Shown: piece by piece, positions 25,974 to 34,291 of the stretch | Position numbering within the stretch: the first letter of the stretch is position 1 | Layout: each line of letters begins with the position of its first letter | NCBI RefSeq assembly: GCF_001602525.1 | Contig: NZ_LSYT01000001.1 | Span: 806,001 to 870,000, forward strand | Origin: Flavobacterium chilense | Lineage (GTDB): Bacteria > Bacteroidota > Bacteroidia > Flavobacteriales > Flavobacteriaceae | Direction of reading: 5' to 3' | DNA length: 64,000 nt | Translations under genes and position numbers: made by a program | The notes under the pieces: generated by a model | Database searches by the model: none | Seen by the model: only the letters and a program-made list of their open reading frames with translations | Told to the model about the DNA's origin: nothing

Positions 25974-28018
25974 AGTTCTATACTAATTATAAATTTTAAC
26001 GTACGCCCCGGCATCGGATAGTTGTAAATCACTTCATATTGCTGATTAAGAGCATTGTTTAATTCTACTGCTCCTTTCATTTGATAGTGACGTATGGTAA
26101 AAGATTTCTGTACTGCCAAATCATGTGTGTACCAGGGTTGTACTTCGTTTACCTTTATGTTATTTACATTGCCATTATAGCGTTTGCCTACATAGATAAA
26201 ACTGTAGTTAAAATTCCAGGTTTTATAATCGGCATTTAATATTGCTGAGCCGCTATGCCATGGTGTGTACGGGATCTGATCGCCGTAAGAGGATAATTCT
26301 AAACCTGCAAACCTGGTATAATCCCGGCTTTGAGAATAGGTATATGTTAGATTTGCTGCCAGGTTTACTTTGTCAATATGCATTCCCATATTAACAACAG
26401 ATTCAATTCCCTGTCCTTTTACCTGTCCGATGTTGGTTATCATCCAGCGAAATAAATTTCCTGTTGGAGCTGCTACAATTTTATCTTTGGTATTGGTATA
26501 ATAACCATCAACCTGAATAGAAAATTTATAAAAAAACTCTTTCCCTACAGGTAAATTATAAGTAAACCCAACATCGTACTGATTCATATATTCTGGTCTT
26601 AGGGTACTGGAACCAACCATTGTATAATACAAATCGTTAAAAGTGGGCATTCTGAAAATGCGTTTTGCAAAGGCTCTCAGGTTAAAATCGTAATCTTTAA
26701 ATGGTGTGTAACCTAAAAATAATGCCGGAGTAAATTCTGTTTTATCAGGAGCTTTTGCATTGTACCGTACTTCTTCCTTAACATGAGTTCCAATAACACT
26801 GCCCAAAACCTTAAAACCTCCAAGTCTGTAAGTGCTGGCAAGTGAAACTAATGCAGTATAGCGTTGCGGAAAAGAAAATTGAGTCTGTATCCCTTTTCTT
26901 GTGGCATTTAGTTTGTTGTACTGAAGATCTGTAGAAAGCGAAACATCCCAGTTTGGTAATATACTGTACATGTTAACAGCTGAAACATAATATTCCTGCT
27001 GATAATAACTATCGTCTGATTGTGCTCCTTCGGTTACGGTTTCACCGAGTATATTGGTTGTATCTCTGGCAACATAATGGGTATAATCGTATGCAAATTT
27101 TCCTTTTGCCTGAAATTTATATCTTTTTGTAAAATCTTTGATGAAAGTTCCTTGTGTAAAAAAGTTCTTATCGTATTGCCTGAAACCGTCTGAAAATTTA
27201 TTTTCTACAATAGCTCCGGGCGCTCCTCTGTCTGAATCGTAATAATAAACTTTAGCGTCCCATGATCCATTATTTATTTTTCCATAAAGTCCGGATTCTA
27301 CCCTTAGTGCTTCGATGTCACTATTGTGTCTGGTGGCAGTTGTATCATAGGCGACTGTTCCGTCAAGATTATTTCTTTTGTACCTGAATTTATATTGACC
27401 ATTAGATTTTATGTATTCAGAACTTACGCTCATGCTTACTTTGTCACTTAATTTTTGTTCCCATCTAAAGGATGGATCAAAATAATTGATAGACATTGTT
27501 TTGAACCGTACCAACAGATTTGTGTTTTTATTTTTTTCAAAAACAGGTCGTTTGGTTCTTAAGTAAATGGTAGAAGCGGCTGCAAAATCTTTTGCTGACT
27601 GAAAAATTTCACTTTTCTGACCGTTGTACATTGTCAGGGATTCCATATCATCCAGAGAATATTTTCCTAAATCCGTAACTCCGTTTTGTGCGTTACCCAA
27701 CTGAATGCCATCGTAAAAAACACCCACATGATGTGTTCCCATATTACGCACATCAACTGTTTTAAGTCCGCCAAGTCCACCATAATCCTTAATTTGGGTT
27801 CCTGCAAAATATCGAAGGGCATCGGCAACATTATGGCTGGCTAAATTTTCCAGTAATTTTCCTGAAAGTGTCTGAACGGGAATTACTTCCTGATATGGTT
27901 TTCCTTTTAGAATGACTTCTTTTAAAACCCGTAAACTATCATTAGATACTTGCGAATGAAGTAAAAATGGAGCAAAAAATAGAAAAATAAATAAGAGTAC
28001 TTTTTTTGTATAATACAT
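25970..28018 (-). CDS. btuB: BtuB-like TonB-dependent receptor for cobalamin
   Basis: Outer-membrane TonB-dependent receptor, 682 residues from ATG 28018, where a proper signal peptide begins (MYYTKKVLLFIFLFF... ending LLHSQ). A longer reading from 28066 would add 16 residues that spoil the signal peptide. The plug domain (about 35-150) contains NVADALRYFAGTQIKDYGGL and NMGTHHVGVFYDGIQLG. The C-terminal barrel ends in the aromatic-rich signature GRTLKFIISIEL. It lacks the STN and carboxypeptidase-like N-terminal domains of FecA/SusC types, as BtuB does. A cobalamin riboswitch lies about 130 bases upstream, which fixes the likely substrate as B12 or a related corrinoid. Confidence 0.9.
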   Translation of the reverse strand: MYYTKKVLLFIFLFFAPFLLHSQVSNDSLRVLKEVILKGKPYQEVIPVQTLSGKLLENLASHNVADALRYFAGTQIKDYGGLGGLKTVDVRNMGTHHVGVFYDGIQLGNAQNGVTDLGKYSLDDMESLTMYNGQKSEIFQSAKDFAAASTIYLRTKRPVFEKNKNTNLLVRFKTMSINYFDPSFRWEQKLSDKVSMSVSSEYIKSNGQYKFRYKRNNLDGTVAYDTTATRHNSDIEALRVESGLYGKINNGSWDAKVYYYDSDRGAPGAIVENKFSDGFRQYDKNFFTQGTFIKDFTKRYKFQAKGKFAYDYTHYVARDTTNILGETVTEGAQSDDSYYQQEYYVSAVNMYSILPNWDVSLSTDLQYNKLNATRKGIQTQFSFPQRYTALVSLASTYRLGGFKVLGSVIGTHVKEEVRYNAKAPDKTEFTPALFLGYTPFKDYDFNLRAFAKRIFRMPTFNDLYYTMVGSSTLRPEYMNQYDVGFTYNLPVGKEFFYKFSIQVDGYYTNTKDKIVAAPTGNLFRWMITNIGQVKGQGIESVVNMGMHIDKVNLAANLTYTYSQSRDYTRFAGLELSSYGDQIPYTPWHSGSAILNADYKTWNFNYSFIYVGKRYNGNVNNIKVNEVQPWYTHDLAVQKSFTIRHYQMKGAVELNNALNQQYEVIYNYPMPGRTLKFIISIEL

Positions 28019-28149
28019 CACTGTTTTAATTAAATAAACTTCGCGGATGTAATAATCAAAAAGCAATAAGAAGGATCCCGTTATAAAAAATAACAGGTTG
28101 GTTTCTTGTTGTTCAACTTTATTCCACGAAAGTCTTAAACTATGTGATT

Positions 28150-28330
28150 GTGGCAGGTCTCCTGACTTGTTCCATCTTTAAAACAACCTTCTCATCCACG
28201 CAGCGGGACAATGGCATTAGTAACGTTTAAAGACTTATACAGAACTTACAGTAGCGGGTCTGTTCAGGATTTACACCTGATTCCCTTTTAACTGTTTTCT
28301 TCAAAAAATTCTAAAGAAAACAGACCAAAA
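28150..28330 (-). ncRNA. Cobalamin riboswitch upstream of the btuB-like operon
   Basis: Read on the minus strand, the region has the ordered hallmarks of the cobalamin riboswitch: AAAGGGAATCAGGTG, then AATCCTGAACAGACCCGCTA with CTGTAAG (the B12 box), a GCCATTG segment, TGAGAAGG and finally GTCAGGAGACCTGCC. GGTCT near the 5' end can pair with AGACC near the 3' end to close the element. It ends about 130 bases before the receptor's start. In this class, coenzyme B12 binding lowers expression of the downstream transport genes. The exact ends are approximate. Confidence 0.93.
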
Positions 28331-28488
28331 TCTGGCGTAAAGATATAATTATCTTTACAAAAAGAAGTATTCTGCAGAAAAATTACATTTTAAACAGTAA
28401 ATTAATGTTTTTGTTATGTAAATATCAAAATTCAATAGTTTCAATTAAAATCTTTTACTTGCTAATTTTTCTATAACTTTGACCTAAG

Positions 28489-29052
28489 ATGCAAGCCAAC
28501 CTCAGAGAACATATCGAGAAAATAATACCGCTGACAGATGATGAGTTTGCCTTTGTAAACTCACATTTTAGCAGTAGGAAATTCAAAAAACATCAATTTT
28601 TGATTCAGGAAGGTGATCCTGTAAAGTATTCTTATTTTGTGATTTCAGGACTTTTGAAATTGGTTTATACGGATGGAAATGCAAAAGAACACATTGTCTC
28701 GTTTGCGATGGAAGATTGGTGGGAAAGTGATTATTATGCCTTTTTTACCCAATCTGAAGCGACAATGTCTTTACAATGCCTTGAGGACACAGAAGTACTT
28801 TGCTGCTCATTTGAAGATTATCAAAAACTATGTAACGGGCTACAGAAAATGGAGCGTTTTTTTCTGGAAAAAGCAACTTTTGGCTTTCTTGGATCACAAC
28901 GCCGTATTATATCCTGGCAAACTTCTAACTCAAAGGAACGCTACGAGCAGCTTTTAAAACAATATCCTTCACTGTTTCAACGTGTTTCTAAAAGTCTTAT
29001 TGCTTCTTATCTGGGCGTTTCCCGCGAAACTTTAAGTAGATTATCTTCTTAA
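28489..29052 (+). CDS. Crp/Fnr-family transcriptional regulator
   Basis: A 187-residue regulator with an N-terminal cyclic-nucleotide-binding-type beta-roll (about 25-110; KHQFLIQEGDPVKYSYFVIS and LKLVYTDGNAKEHIVSF) and a C-terminal helix-turn-helix (SLIASYLGVSRETLSRL). It has no Fnr-type cysteine cluster, so an oxygen-sensing iron-sulfur role is unlikely. A TAACTTTG box, matching the TAnnTTTG promoter element, lies at 28476-28483, only five bases before the ATG; the transcript may be nearly leaderless. It is followed, after 93 bases, by the exported RidA gene. Confidence 0.9.
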   Translation: MQANLREHIEKIIPLTDDEFAFVNSHFSSRKFKKHQFLIQEGDPVKYSYFVISGLLKLVYTDGNAKEHIVSFAMEDWWESDYYAFFTQSEATMSLQCLEDTEVLCCSFEDYQKLCNGLQKMERFFLEKATFGFLGSQRRIISWQTSNSKERYEQLLKQYPSLFQRVSKSLIASYLGVSRETLSRLSS

Positions 29053-29145
29053 TGTGATATAACTCACTTTAAATTCGTGAGAAATATCAACACTCCATTT
29101 CGGCTGTTATTTTCAATTTTGCAGTATCAATTTTAAACTGTAATC

Positions 29146-29616
29146 GTGAAAAAAACAGCAAATCTTTTAGTATTACTATTATTCACTACGATGCCTGTAC
29201 TGGCACAAACTAAAAAAACGAATCAAATGGAAAAAAGAGCAATTAATCCCTGGGAATGGCAGGATAAACGCAGTTATGTACAAGCTGTTGAAGTAAAGAA
29301 TCCAACAGGAACATTATATGTTTCCGGGCAAACCGCCATTAATGCCGACGGAATTTCAAGCAATGCCGATATGAAATCACAAATAATTCTGGCATTAAAA
29401 AATCTGGAACAGGTAATTACCGAGGCTGGTTACGATTGCAAAGGTATTGTCAGGTTAAATATCTATACAACTAATACTGCTGAACTTTGGCCAAACTTTG
29501 ACATTATTCAGGATTGGGTAGCCAAACACGGTATGAAACAGGCTACTACTCTATTAGAAGTTAAAAGTCTGTTTGAGACTTTAAAAGTAGAACTGGAAGC
29601 TACAGTTGTAAAATAA
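29146..29616 (+). CDS. RidA-family protein with an apparent signal peptide
   Basis: RidA (YjgF/UK114) proteins hydrolyse reactive enamine/imine intermediates. The RidA domain starts at about residue 28 (MEKRAINPWEWQ) and includes TGTLYVSGQTAINADG, EAGYDCKGIVRLNIYTTN and the final strand TTLLEVKSLFETLKVELEATV. The upstream start is GTG at 29146 and gives a clear signal peptide (KKTANLLVLLLFTTMPVLAQ), which suggests export to the periplasm. An ATG at residue 28 would instead give a standard cytoplasmic RidA. The hydrophobic leader is too regular to be chance, so export is favoured. Confidence 0.85.
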   Translation: MKKTANLLVLLLFTTMPVLAQTKKTNQMEKRAINPWEWQDKRSYVQAVEVKNPTGTLYVSGQTAINADGISSNADMKSQIILALKNLEQVITEAGYDCKGIVRLNIYTTNTAELWPNFDIIQDWVAKHGMKQATTLLEVKSLFETLKVELEATVVK

Positions 29617-29636
29617 GTATATTTAAAATAACACTA

Positions 29637-29700
29637 ATCCAAGCTGTATTTTCCTGAAAAAGAAGATACAGCCTGGATGTTTATGGTGCTTTTTTTTTAG
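29637..29700 (+). terminator. Hairpin terminator after the RidA gene
   Basis: The arms ATCCAAGCTGTAT and ATACAGCCTGGAT pair with one internal mismatch around a 17-base loop. A run of nine or more T follows 14 bases later (GGTGCTTTTTTTT). It begins 21 bases after the stop codon. Confidence 0.65.
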
Positions 29701-29910
29701 ATATTTTCTATTTTAACTTTTATAACAGTAGAAAATGTAATCTAAAATTGAGTTGCAAAGAAAAAAAAGAAATATTTTTCTTATTCAAATAAAAACATAA
29801 ACAAAAGGATTACAACACATTAACTCAATATTTTTTAAAATTTAAATATTTTTTTAATTTTTTGAGCTATATTTCAAAACTAAAAAGTCAATTAAAACGT
29901 ATTTGTCAGA

Positions 29911-29996
29911 AACGATAGTCTTGTAATAAGATAAATTCAATTCACTGTTACGTTTTTGGAAAAATATTGAATTTTATCTTATTCCTGATTATCGTT
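29911..29996. repeat. Long imperfect inverted repeat upstream of an 81-residue gene
   Basis: The arms (about 29911-29941 and 29965-29996) share AACGATA, TC, AATAAGATAAA and TTCAAT in the same order, with one base inserted and a four/three-base internal bubble, around a ~23-base loop. The stem is long for a terminator and lacks a T run. It could be a structured 5' leader of the small downstream gene or a small palindromic mobile element. Confidence 0.55.
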
Positions 29997-30025
29997 GTTT
30001 TTACTAAATTTAAGATTATTTAAGT

Positions 30026-30271
30026 GTGGAGAAAATAAATGTACTAAGATTAAAAAAGACTTTAGCTTATCTGGAAAGCAAACAGCGTGAATTAAAAAGA
30101 AATCACGAAAATGACACCCGAAGTATTGAATCTATGATCAAATATCTTAAAAAAGATATGCTGGAACAATTTAAACTAAGCCATTACGATATATACATTA
30201 AAGGCGAAATCAACAATACAGAAGTTTTTATACAAAGTGTGCAAAGTATTATAGACAGTAATTCTCAGTAG
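30026..30271 (+). CDS. Small hypothetical protein, probable coiled coil (81 aa)
   Basis: I do not recognise this protein. It uses a GTG start and encodes 81 residues. The first half (LKKTLAYLESKQRELKRNHE) is strongly charged and helical, likely a coiled coil; the second half (LSHYDIYIKGEINNTEVF) looks like a short beta region. It ends five bases before the stop of a convergent small gene and follows a long inverted repeat. Whether it is expressed is uncertain. Confidence 0.5.
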   Translation: MEKINVLRLKKTLAYLESKQRELKRNHENDTRSIESMIKYLKKDMLEQFKLSHYDIYIKGEINNTEVFIQSVQSIIDSNSQ

Positions 30272-30276
30272 TTTAA

Positions 30277-30720
30277 TTATACAAATAGGAATACTGTTTT
30301 AAAAAATCCGTGAAATAAGGCTTGGCTTTTATATAAATTCAATACATCATTTTTAAATCCTGAAGCATTATTTTTGAGATGCGATTTTAGATCTTTAACA
30401 ATCGTTCTTTTTGTTTTGTAGCTATCCAGCATGATTAAGTCATTAATTTCTTCCATAAAAGAACTATTGCCTCGTAAACGTTTATTAAACAGGCAGACTA
30501 AGAATACGCAACCTTTTTTTTCCTGTTTCAAAAAATCTGCTAATTCTAATGTATTGTAAACTACAAATATAAAACGATTCAAATCTTTTAACTCAGTTTG
30601 ATTTTCTGTCAATAAAGGATTCTCAATAAGATTAAACTCATTGATAAGTTCTTTTTTAAACATTTTAAAAAAGAGTCCTTTATTATCCCGTACTAAAACT
30701 TTTGCTTTTTCTCTTATCAT
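30277..30720 (-). CDS. Hypothetical protein (147 aa), possible pseudo-receiver fold
   Basis: Function not recognised. Alternating hydrophobic strands and helices (KAKVLVRDNKGLFFKMFKKE, DLNRFIFVVYNTLELADFL, KKGCVFLVCLFNKR) vaguely resemble a receiver domain, but there is no acidic pocket or phosphorylatable Asp in the right place. The C-terminal half is basic and helical. It is convergent with the 81-residue gene and has a 277-base upstream gap. The resemblance to a pseudo-receiver is weak and only structural. Confidence 0.5.
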   Translation of the reverse strand: MIREKAKVLVRDNKGLFFKMFKKELINEFNLIENPLLTENQTELKDLNRFIFVVYNTLELADFLKQEKKGCVFLVCLFNKRLRGNSSFMEEINDLIMLDSYKTKRTIVKDLKSHLKNNASGFKNDVLNLYKSQALFHGFFKTVFLFV

Positions 30721-30887
30721 TCTATTGCAACTTTAAACCTATTCATTCAAAAAAACATTTGAATGAAAAACAAGTACAAAAATACCTTAAGAAAAAAATA
30801 TCAAGCATCTACAAAAAGACATAAAACAATTAAAATAAGACATTTATAGTTATTTTTTTTGTTTAAAAAAAGATCACTTTACTCCAT

Positions 30888-30919
30888 GCAAATAAGACCG
30901 CTTTTGCGATCTTATTTGC
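30888..30919. repeat. Perfect hairpin between two minus-strand genes
   Basis: Ten-base perfect arms GCAAATAAGA and TCTTATTTGC with an inner CGC-TTTT-GCG stem make a stable 32-base hairpin. It lies 79 bases beyond the YegP-like gene's stop. On the minus strand a run of seven T appears about 14 bases after it, so it may be a weak terminator. Confidence 0.55.
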
Positions 30920-30997
30920 TGGATAAAAAAATAAGTTTTTGAAATTATTAGTTCCTAAAAAATTAATAATTGAACCTCTTTCTGAAAGCACAATTTA

Positions 30998-31378
30998 TTA
31001 AACTGCCTGTATTGCTATATTACGTGTCTTTCTGCCACTTTTATTATTACCTGACCTGTCTTCGATTGGGGCATCAAGGGCTTTTGTTTTAAAGGATTCA
31101 ATTTCGTTATCGCACGAAAGCTTATCTTTAAACATCGTGCTCATGGCTATAATTCTTCCGTTAAAGGCTTTCAGATTAAAATATCTCCTGTTATCCGGAG
31201 TTTTTTTGCGAAAAAACTTCAGGTCTTCCTGCGAATTGGCTTTTACTGATTCAATTCCTTTTATGCACATAAATTTTCTGGTATATGCTCCACTTCTCAA
31301 AATAACTTCTTCTTCGTTATTTATGAAATCAAATAGATATTCTCCGTTTTTGTTTTTATTAATTACAAATTTTTCCAT
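30998..31378 (-). CDS. YegP-family (DUF1508) protein
   Basis: A 126-residue protein with two tandem DUF1508 units, each beginning with a strand like KNGEYLFDFINNEEEVILRS or RRYFNLKAFNGRIIAMSTMF, each followed by GIESVKAN- or EIESFKT-type helices. YegP proteins are small and their function is not established, though they are common in bacteria. The C-terminal ~25 residues are basic and probably disordered. It is a single gene close upstream of nothing obvious; the PAS kinase ends 48 bases before its start on the same strand. Confidence 0.88.
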   Translation of the reverse strand: MEKFVINKNKNGEYLFDFINNEEEVILRSGAYTRKFMCIKGIESVKANSQEDLKFFRKKTPDNRRYFNLKAFNGRIIAMSTMFKDKLSCDNEIESFKTKALDAPIEDRSGNNKSGRKTRNIAIQAV

Positions 31379-31425
31379 TTCTAAATTAATTTTGATGTAA
31401 TCCTAAATATTAAATTATTCTTGTT

Positions 31426-32940
31426 CTAATCATTAAAAGTGATCTTAAATGTGGTTCCTTTTCCTACCTGGCTTTCTACTGATACTCTTCCGTTCATAGA
31501 CTCAATCTGATTTTTTGTAATGTATAGTCCAATTCCGTTTGCTTCTTCATGTTTATGAAATGTCTTATACATTCCAAAAATTAAATGCCCGTATTTTTTA
31601 AGATCAATACCCAAACCATTGTCTTTTATGGTTAATACTTTCTTTTCATTTTCTGTAAAAAAATCAAATTCAATAGTCAAATGCTTATCCGGATTAGCGT
31701 ACTTGATTGCATTTGTACATAAATTTTGCAGGACACTTTCAAGATAAGCCGGATTAAAATTAATGGTTGCTTCCTGAGGAATGTTGTTTATAACTGTTGC
31801 ATTATTTTTATGACTGTAAGCATTAACGATATTTAACACTCTGCCCAGATAATCATTTAAATTCAAAGGTTTTACAACAATTTCAGTATTATTTTCCATA
31901 TTGATTATTTGAGACAAATCTTCAATTGTCTTACTAAGATCATTAGAAACGGTACGCAGGTATTTCATAGTTTCGCGCTTCTCAGCAAAATTTTCTTCTA
32001 AATCGATCATGTCCAGAAGCAATTTAAAATTACCGGCATGAGAGTTTAAATTATGCGATACGATATGCGAAAAATTCAGTAATCTGTTGTTTTTTTCACT
32101 GTATAATTCCATTTTTTTCATCAGTTCCAGCTCTTTTTCTTTTTGAGATGAAACATCAGTATGTGTACCAACAACTTTTAATGGTTTTCCATTAACATCG
32201 CGTTCTACCACTTTACCTCTGCTAAGGATCCATTTGTATTTATTATTCGGGGTCAGGATACGATGAAAATATTCATAGCATGATGTCTTGTTTTCAAAAT
32301 GATCGTCAAGAGCCATATTATATTTTTTAAGATCATCCGGATGAACAATATCGTCCCATGATGCCGGAACAGGAATACCAGCTGAAGTATCTGACTCTAA
32401 TATTTTTAAAGATTGTTCAGAATAATTAACTCTATTTTCAGTCAAATCCCAATTCCAGATACCTGAATTTGAAGTTTCTAAAGCAAAATTAAAGCACTCT
32501 TCAGAAATTTTAAGCTTTGAATCCTGCTCTTTTAAATCCGTAATATCAGTTACACGTCCATATAATTCTATACTTCCGTCATTGTTTATTTCTCTTTTTG
32601 ATGTGACTTTAAACCAGCATAAACCTTTTATGGGTAAGTGAACCCTGAAAGTACTGTTCCATTTTTGCCCTTTTTTGATAGAATCAATCAGGGATTGTTT
32701 TACAGAAATTTTATCTTGTAAGTGTATTCGATCGTAAACAGAAAGGATTGTTGTTGTAAACATATCATTTGGAAGGATTTCAAACATTTCGTATGCTGAA
32801 TCGCTAATAAATGGCATATCATAATCATTATGCTCTGAAATCGTAAATACAAAAAAAGCATCCTGAATTTGATCAAATAGTTTAGATTTCAAAACATTAG
32901 TACTTTTATTTTTTTTTGTTTTATAAAAATCGAACTCCAT
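31426..32940 (-). CDS. Cytoplasmic PAS-domain sensor histidine kinase
   Basis: A 504-residue sensor kinase without membrane segments. Two PAS domains are visible (about 15-135 and 145-268), the second ending with a PAC-like GTHTDVSSQKEKE. The dimerisation/phosphoacceptor helix contains SHIVSHNLNSHAGN, and the ATPase domain has NLCTNAIKYANP (N box), IKDNGLGIDLKKYG (G1) and EANGIGLYITKNQIESMNG (G2). No response regulator is adjacent on the same transcript, so it is an orphan kinase. An 18-bp palindrome about 470 bases upstream is shared with the next kinase region. The signal is unknown. Confidence 0.9.
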   Translation of the reverse strand: MEFDFYKTKKNKSTNVLKSKLFDQIQDAFFVFTISEHNDYDMPFISDSAYEMFEILPNDMFTTTILSVYDRIHLQDKISVKQSLIDSIKKGQKWNSTFRVHLPIKGLCWFKVTSKREINNDGSIELYGRVTDITDLKEQDSKLKISEECFNFALETSNSGIWNWDLTENRVNYSEQSLKILESDTSAGIPVPASWDDIVHPDDLKKYNMALDDHFENKTSCYEYFHRILTPNNKYKWILSRGKVVERDVNGKPLKVVGTHTDVSSQKEKELELMKKMELYSEKNNRLLNFSHIVSHNLNSHAGNFKLLLDMIDLEENFAEKRETMKYLRTVSNDLSKTIEDLSQIINMENNTEIVVKPLNLNDYLGRVLNIVNAYSHKNNATVINNIPQEATINFNPAYLESVLQNLCTNAIKYANPDKHLTIEFDFFTENEKKVLTIKDNGLGIDLKKYGHLIFGMYKTFHKHEEANGIGLYITKNQIESMNGRVSVESQVGKGTTFKITFND

Positions 32941-33408
32941 ACTCTTATTTTTTAAAATAACATTACTTAATTTTTAAAACACTTATGATTTAATAAAATC
33001 TGGTTAATATATTTCTATAACATATATTCCTAAAACTTGTTTGCGACAACATATAATGACAAGGAGAGATTTCTGTAGCCTTTTTTAATTGCATATCCCT
33101 ATATATTAATACTATCATACATTCTCTCTCCGTTGCCATTTTTCTATTTCTTAAAATTTATTTTTTTTAAGTAATAAAACATCTATTTGCTGATCAGACG
33201 GTCATCTTCTAAAAAATTGACCTGCATTGTATAAATTCCAAAAAACACAAACAAAAACCGCCTGCAGCAACAAAAAGATTATTTTTAAGTCAGGAAGTTA
33301 TGCCTCGTTGATTTATCATTTTATAATAACCTGAGTACTTCTTTCTACCTGACATTACAAAAATACACTCAATAAAATCAATACTTTATAGAATAATGTA
33401 CGGCTTGC

Positions 33409-33426
33409 TGTAGAATTATTTCTACA
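33409..33426. promoter_or_regulatory. Palindrome TGTAGAA-N4-TTCTACA, copy 1
   Basis: A perfect 18-bp palindrome with spacer TTAT, extended by a C/G pair at each end. The same element with a different spacer occurs at 36474-36491, on the other side of the kinase/regulator gene pair. Shared arms and spacing suggest a protein-binding site. Confidence 0.55.
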
Positions 33427-33460
33427 GAAAATACCTCTAAATAAGAACCGCTAATTCTAA

Positions 33461-33495
33461 AAAAAAACAGGAATCAAAAGATTCCTGTTTTTCTG
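33461..33495 (-). terminator. Terminator of the NarL-type regulator gene
   Basis: The stem ACAGGAATC with GATTCCTGT has a four-base loop and is flanked on the left by eight A (T on the minus strand). It lies 44 bases past the regulator's stop codon. Confidence 0.85.
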
Positions 33496-33538
33496 TAATG
33501 TATTCGGTAAAGAAGTATTTTATTTGAATTCGCTTTGA

Positions 33539-34186
33539 CTATTCATCATAATAAAGCTGGAAAAACTTGATTAAATCAGCCAGATTGTCAATTTCCAGTT
33601 TTTCGAAAATCCTGTTTTTATAGGTACTTACAGTAGTTTTTTTAAGATTCAGAAGTTCTAGTATTTCCAGATTACCATAGCCTTTAATCAAAAGCTGAGC
33701 CACTTCTATCTCTCTGTTTGACAAGAGATCTAAAGGGTTTGTTGGCTTTTTTGAGATATACGAATCTAAAATTCTGTCTTTGATATTTTGCGTAATATAT
33801 TTTCCTGACGCAATCATGGTATTAATTGCATTTTTCATTTCGTCTTCTGTCGTTTCCTTATTCAGGTATCCTGACGCACCCGCATTTAAATAACGCATAG
33901 CATATATATTTTCATCATAAGCCGAGAATATTAGTATTTTAATATCCGGCTGAAGTATCTTGATTTCTGATATTACATTTATACTATTACCATCTGGAAA
34001 ATTTACATCTAATATTAATAAATCTACTTTTACTTCTTTTAAAATATTAAACGTCTCTTTAAAATTTCCTGCTTTATAAATTGTCGCATTCAGAAAAACC
34101 TCTTTGATAATAAGGGAAACGCCTTGTCTTACTACGCTATGGTCATCAGCGACTAAAAAAATATAGCTGTTATTTGTTGAATTCAT
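33539..34186 (-). CDS. NarL/LuxR-type response regulator
   Basis: A 215-residue regulator. The receiver domain (about 8-125) has the acidic pair in VADDHSVV, the phosphoacceptor in LLILDVNFPDG and the switch residues SAYDEN and YLNKETT. The LuxR-type HTH (about 150-210) has LLSNREIEVAQLLIKGYGN and KKTTVSTYKNRIFEKL. It lies 105 bases downstream of a membrane histidine kinase gene and ends at its own terminator, so the pair is a two-component system. Confidence 0.93.
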   Translation of the reverse strand: MNSTNNSYIFLVADDHSVVRQGVSLIIKEVFLNATIYKAGNFKETFNILKEVKVDLLILDVNFPDGNSINVISEIKILQPDIKILIFSAYDENIYAMRYLNAGASGYLNKETTEDEMKNAINTMIASGKYITQNIKDRILDSYISKKPTNPLDLLSNREIEVAQLLIKGYGNLEILELLNLKKTTVSTYKNRIFEKLEIDNLADLIKFFQLYYDE

Positions 34187-34291
34187 TTTCCTTTACATAA
34201 ATTAAAATTATTGCAGCTCTATTCTCAAACTTAATTGCTTTTTAAACTATTCTATTGGTAATTTACAAAATATATCTATGCCATTTATGCT

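Larger units (their letters stand above)
29617..30025. other. AT-rich intergenic region with a terminator and a long inverted repeat
   Basis: The gap after the RidA gene holds a terminator-like hairpin (29637-29700) and a ~86-base inverted repeat (29911-29996) just upstream of a small gene, both listed separately. The remainder is very AT-rich with no reading frame worth reporting. Confidence 0.6.
32941..33538. other. Intergenic region between PAS kinase and NarL-type regulator
   Basis: About 600 bases holding the promoter of the PAS kinase, the terminator of the response regulator (33461-33495) and a TGTAGAA-N4-TTCTACA palindrome (33409-33426). A long-range inverted pair, TGACAAGGAGAGA near 33057 and TCTCTCCGTTGCCA near 33125, is also visible. 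No gene was found. Confidence 0.6.

Noticed and set aside
33057..33138. Long-range inverted arms TGACAAGGAGAGA and TCTCTCCGTTGCCA as insertion-sequence ends
   Set aside because: Only about 55 bases lie between them, there is no transposase, no clear target duplication, and the match is imperfect; chance is likely.
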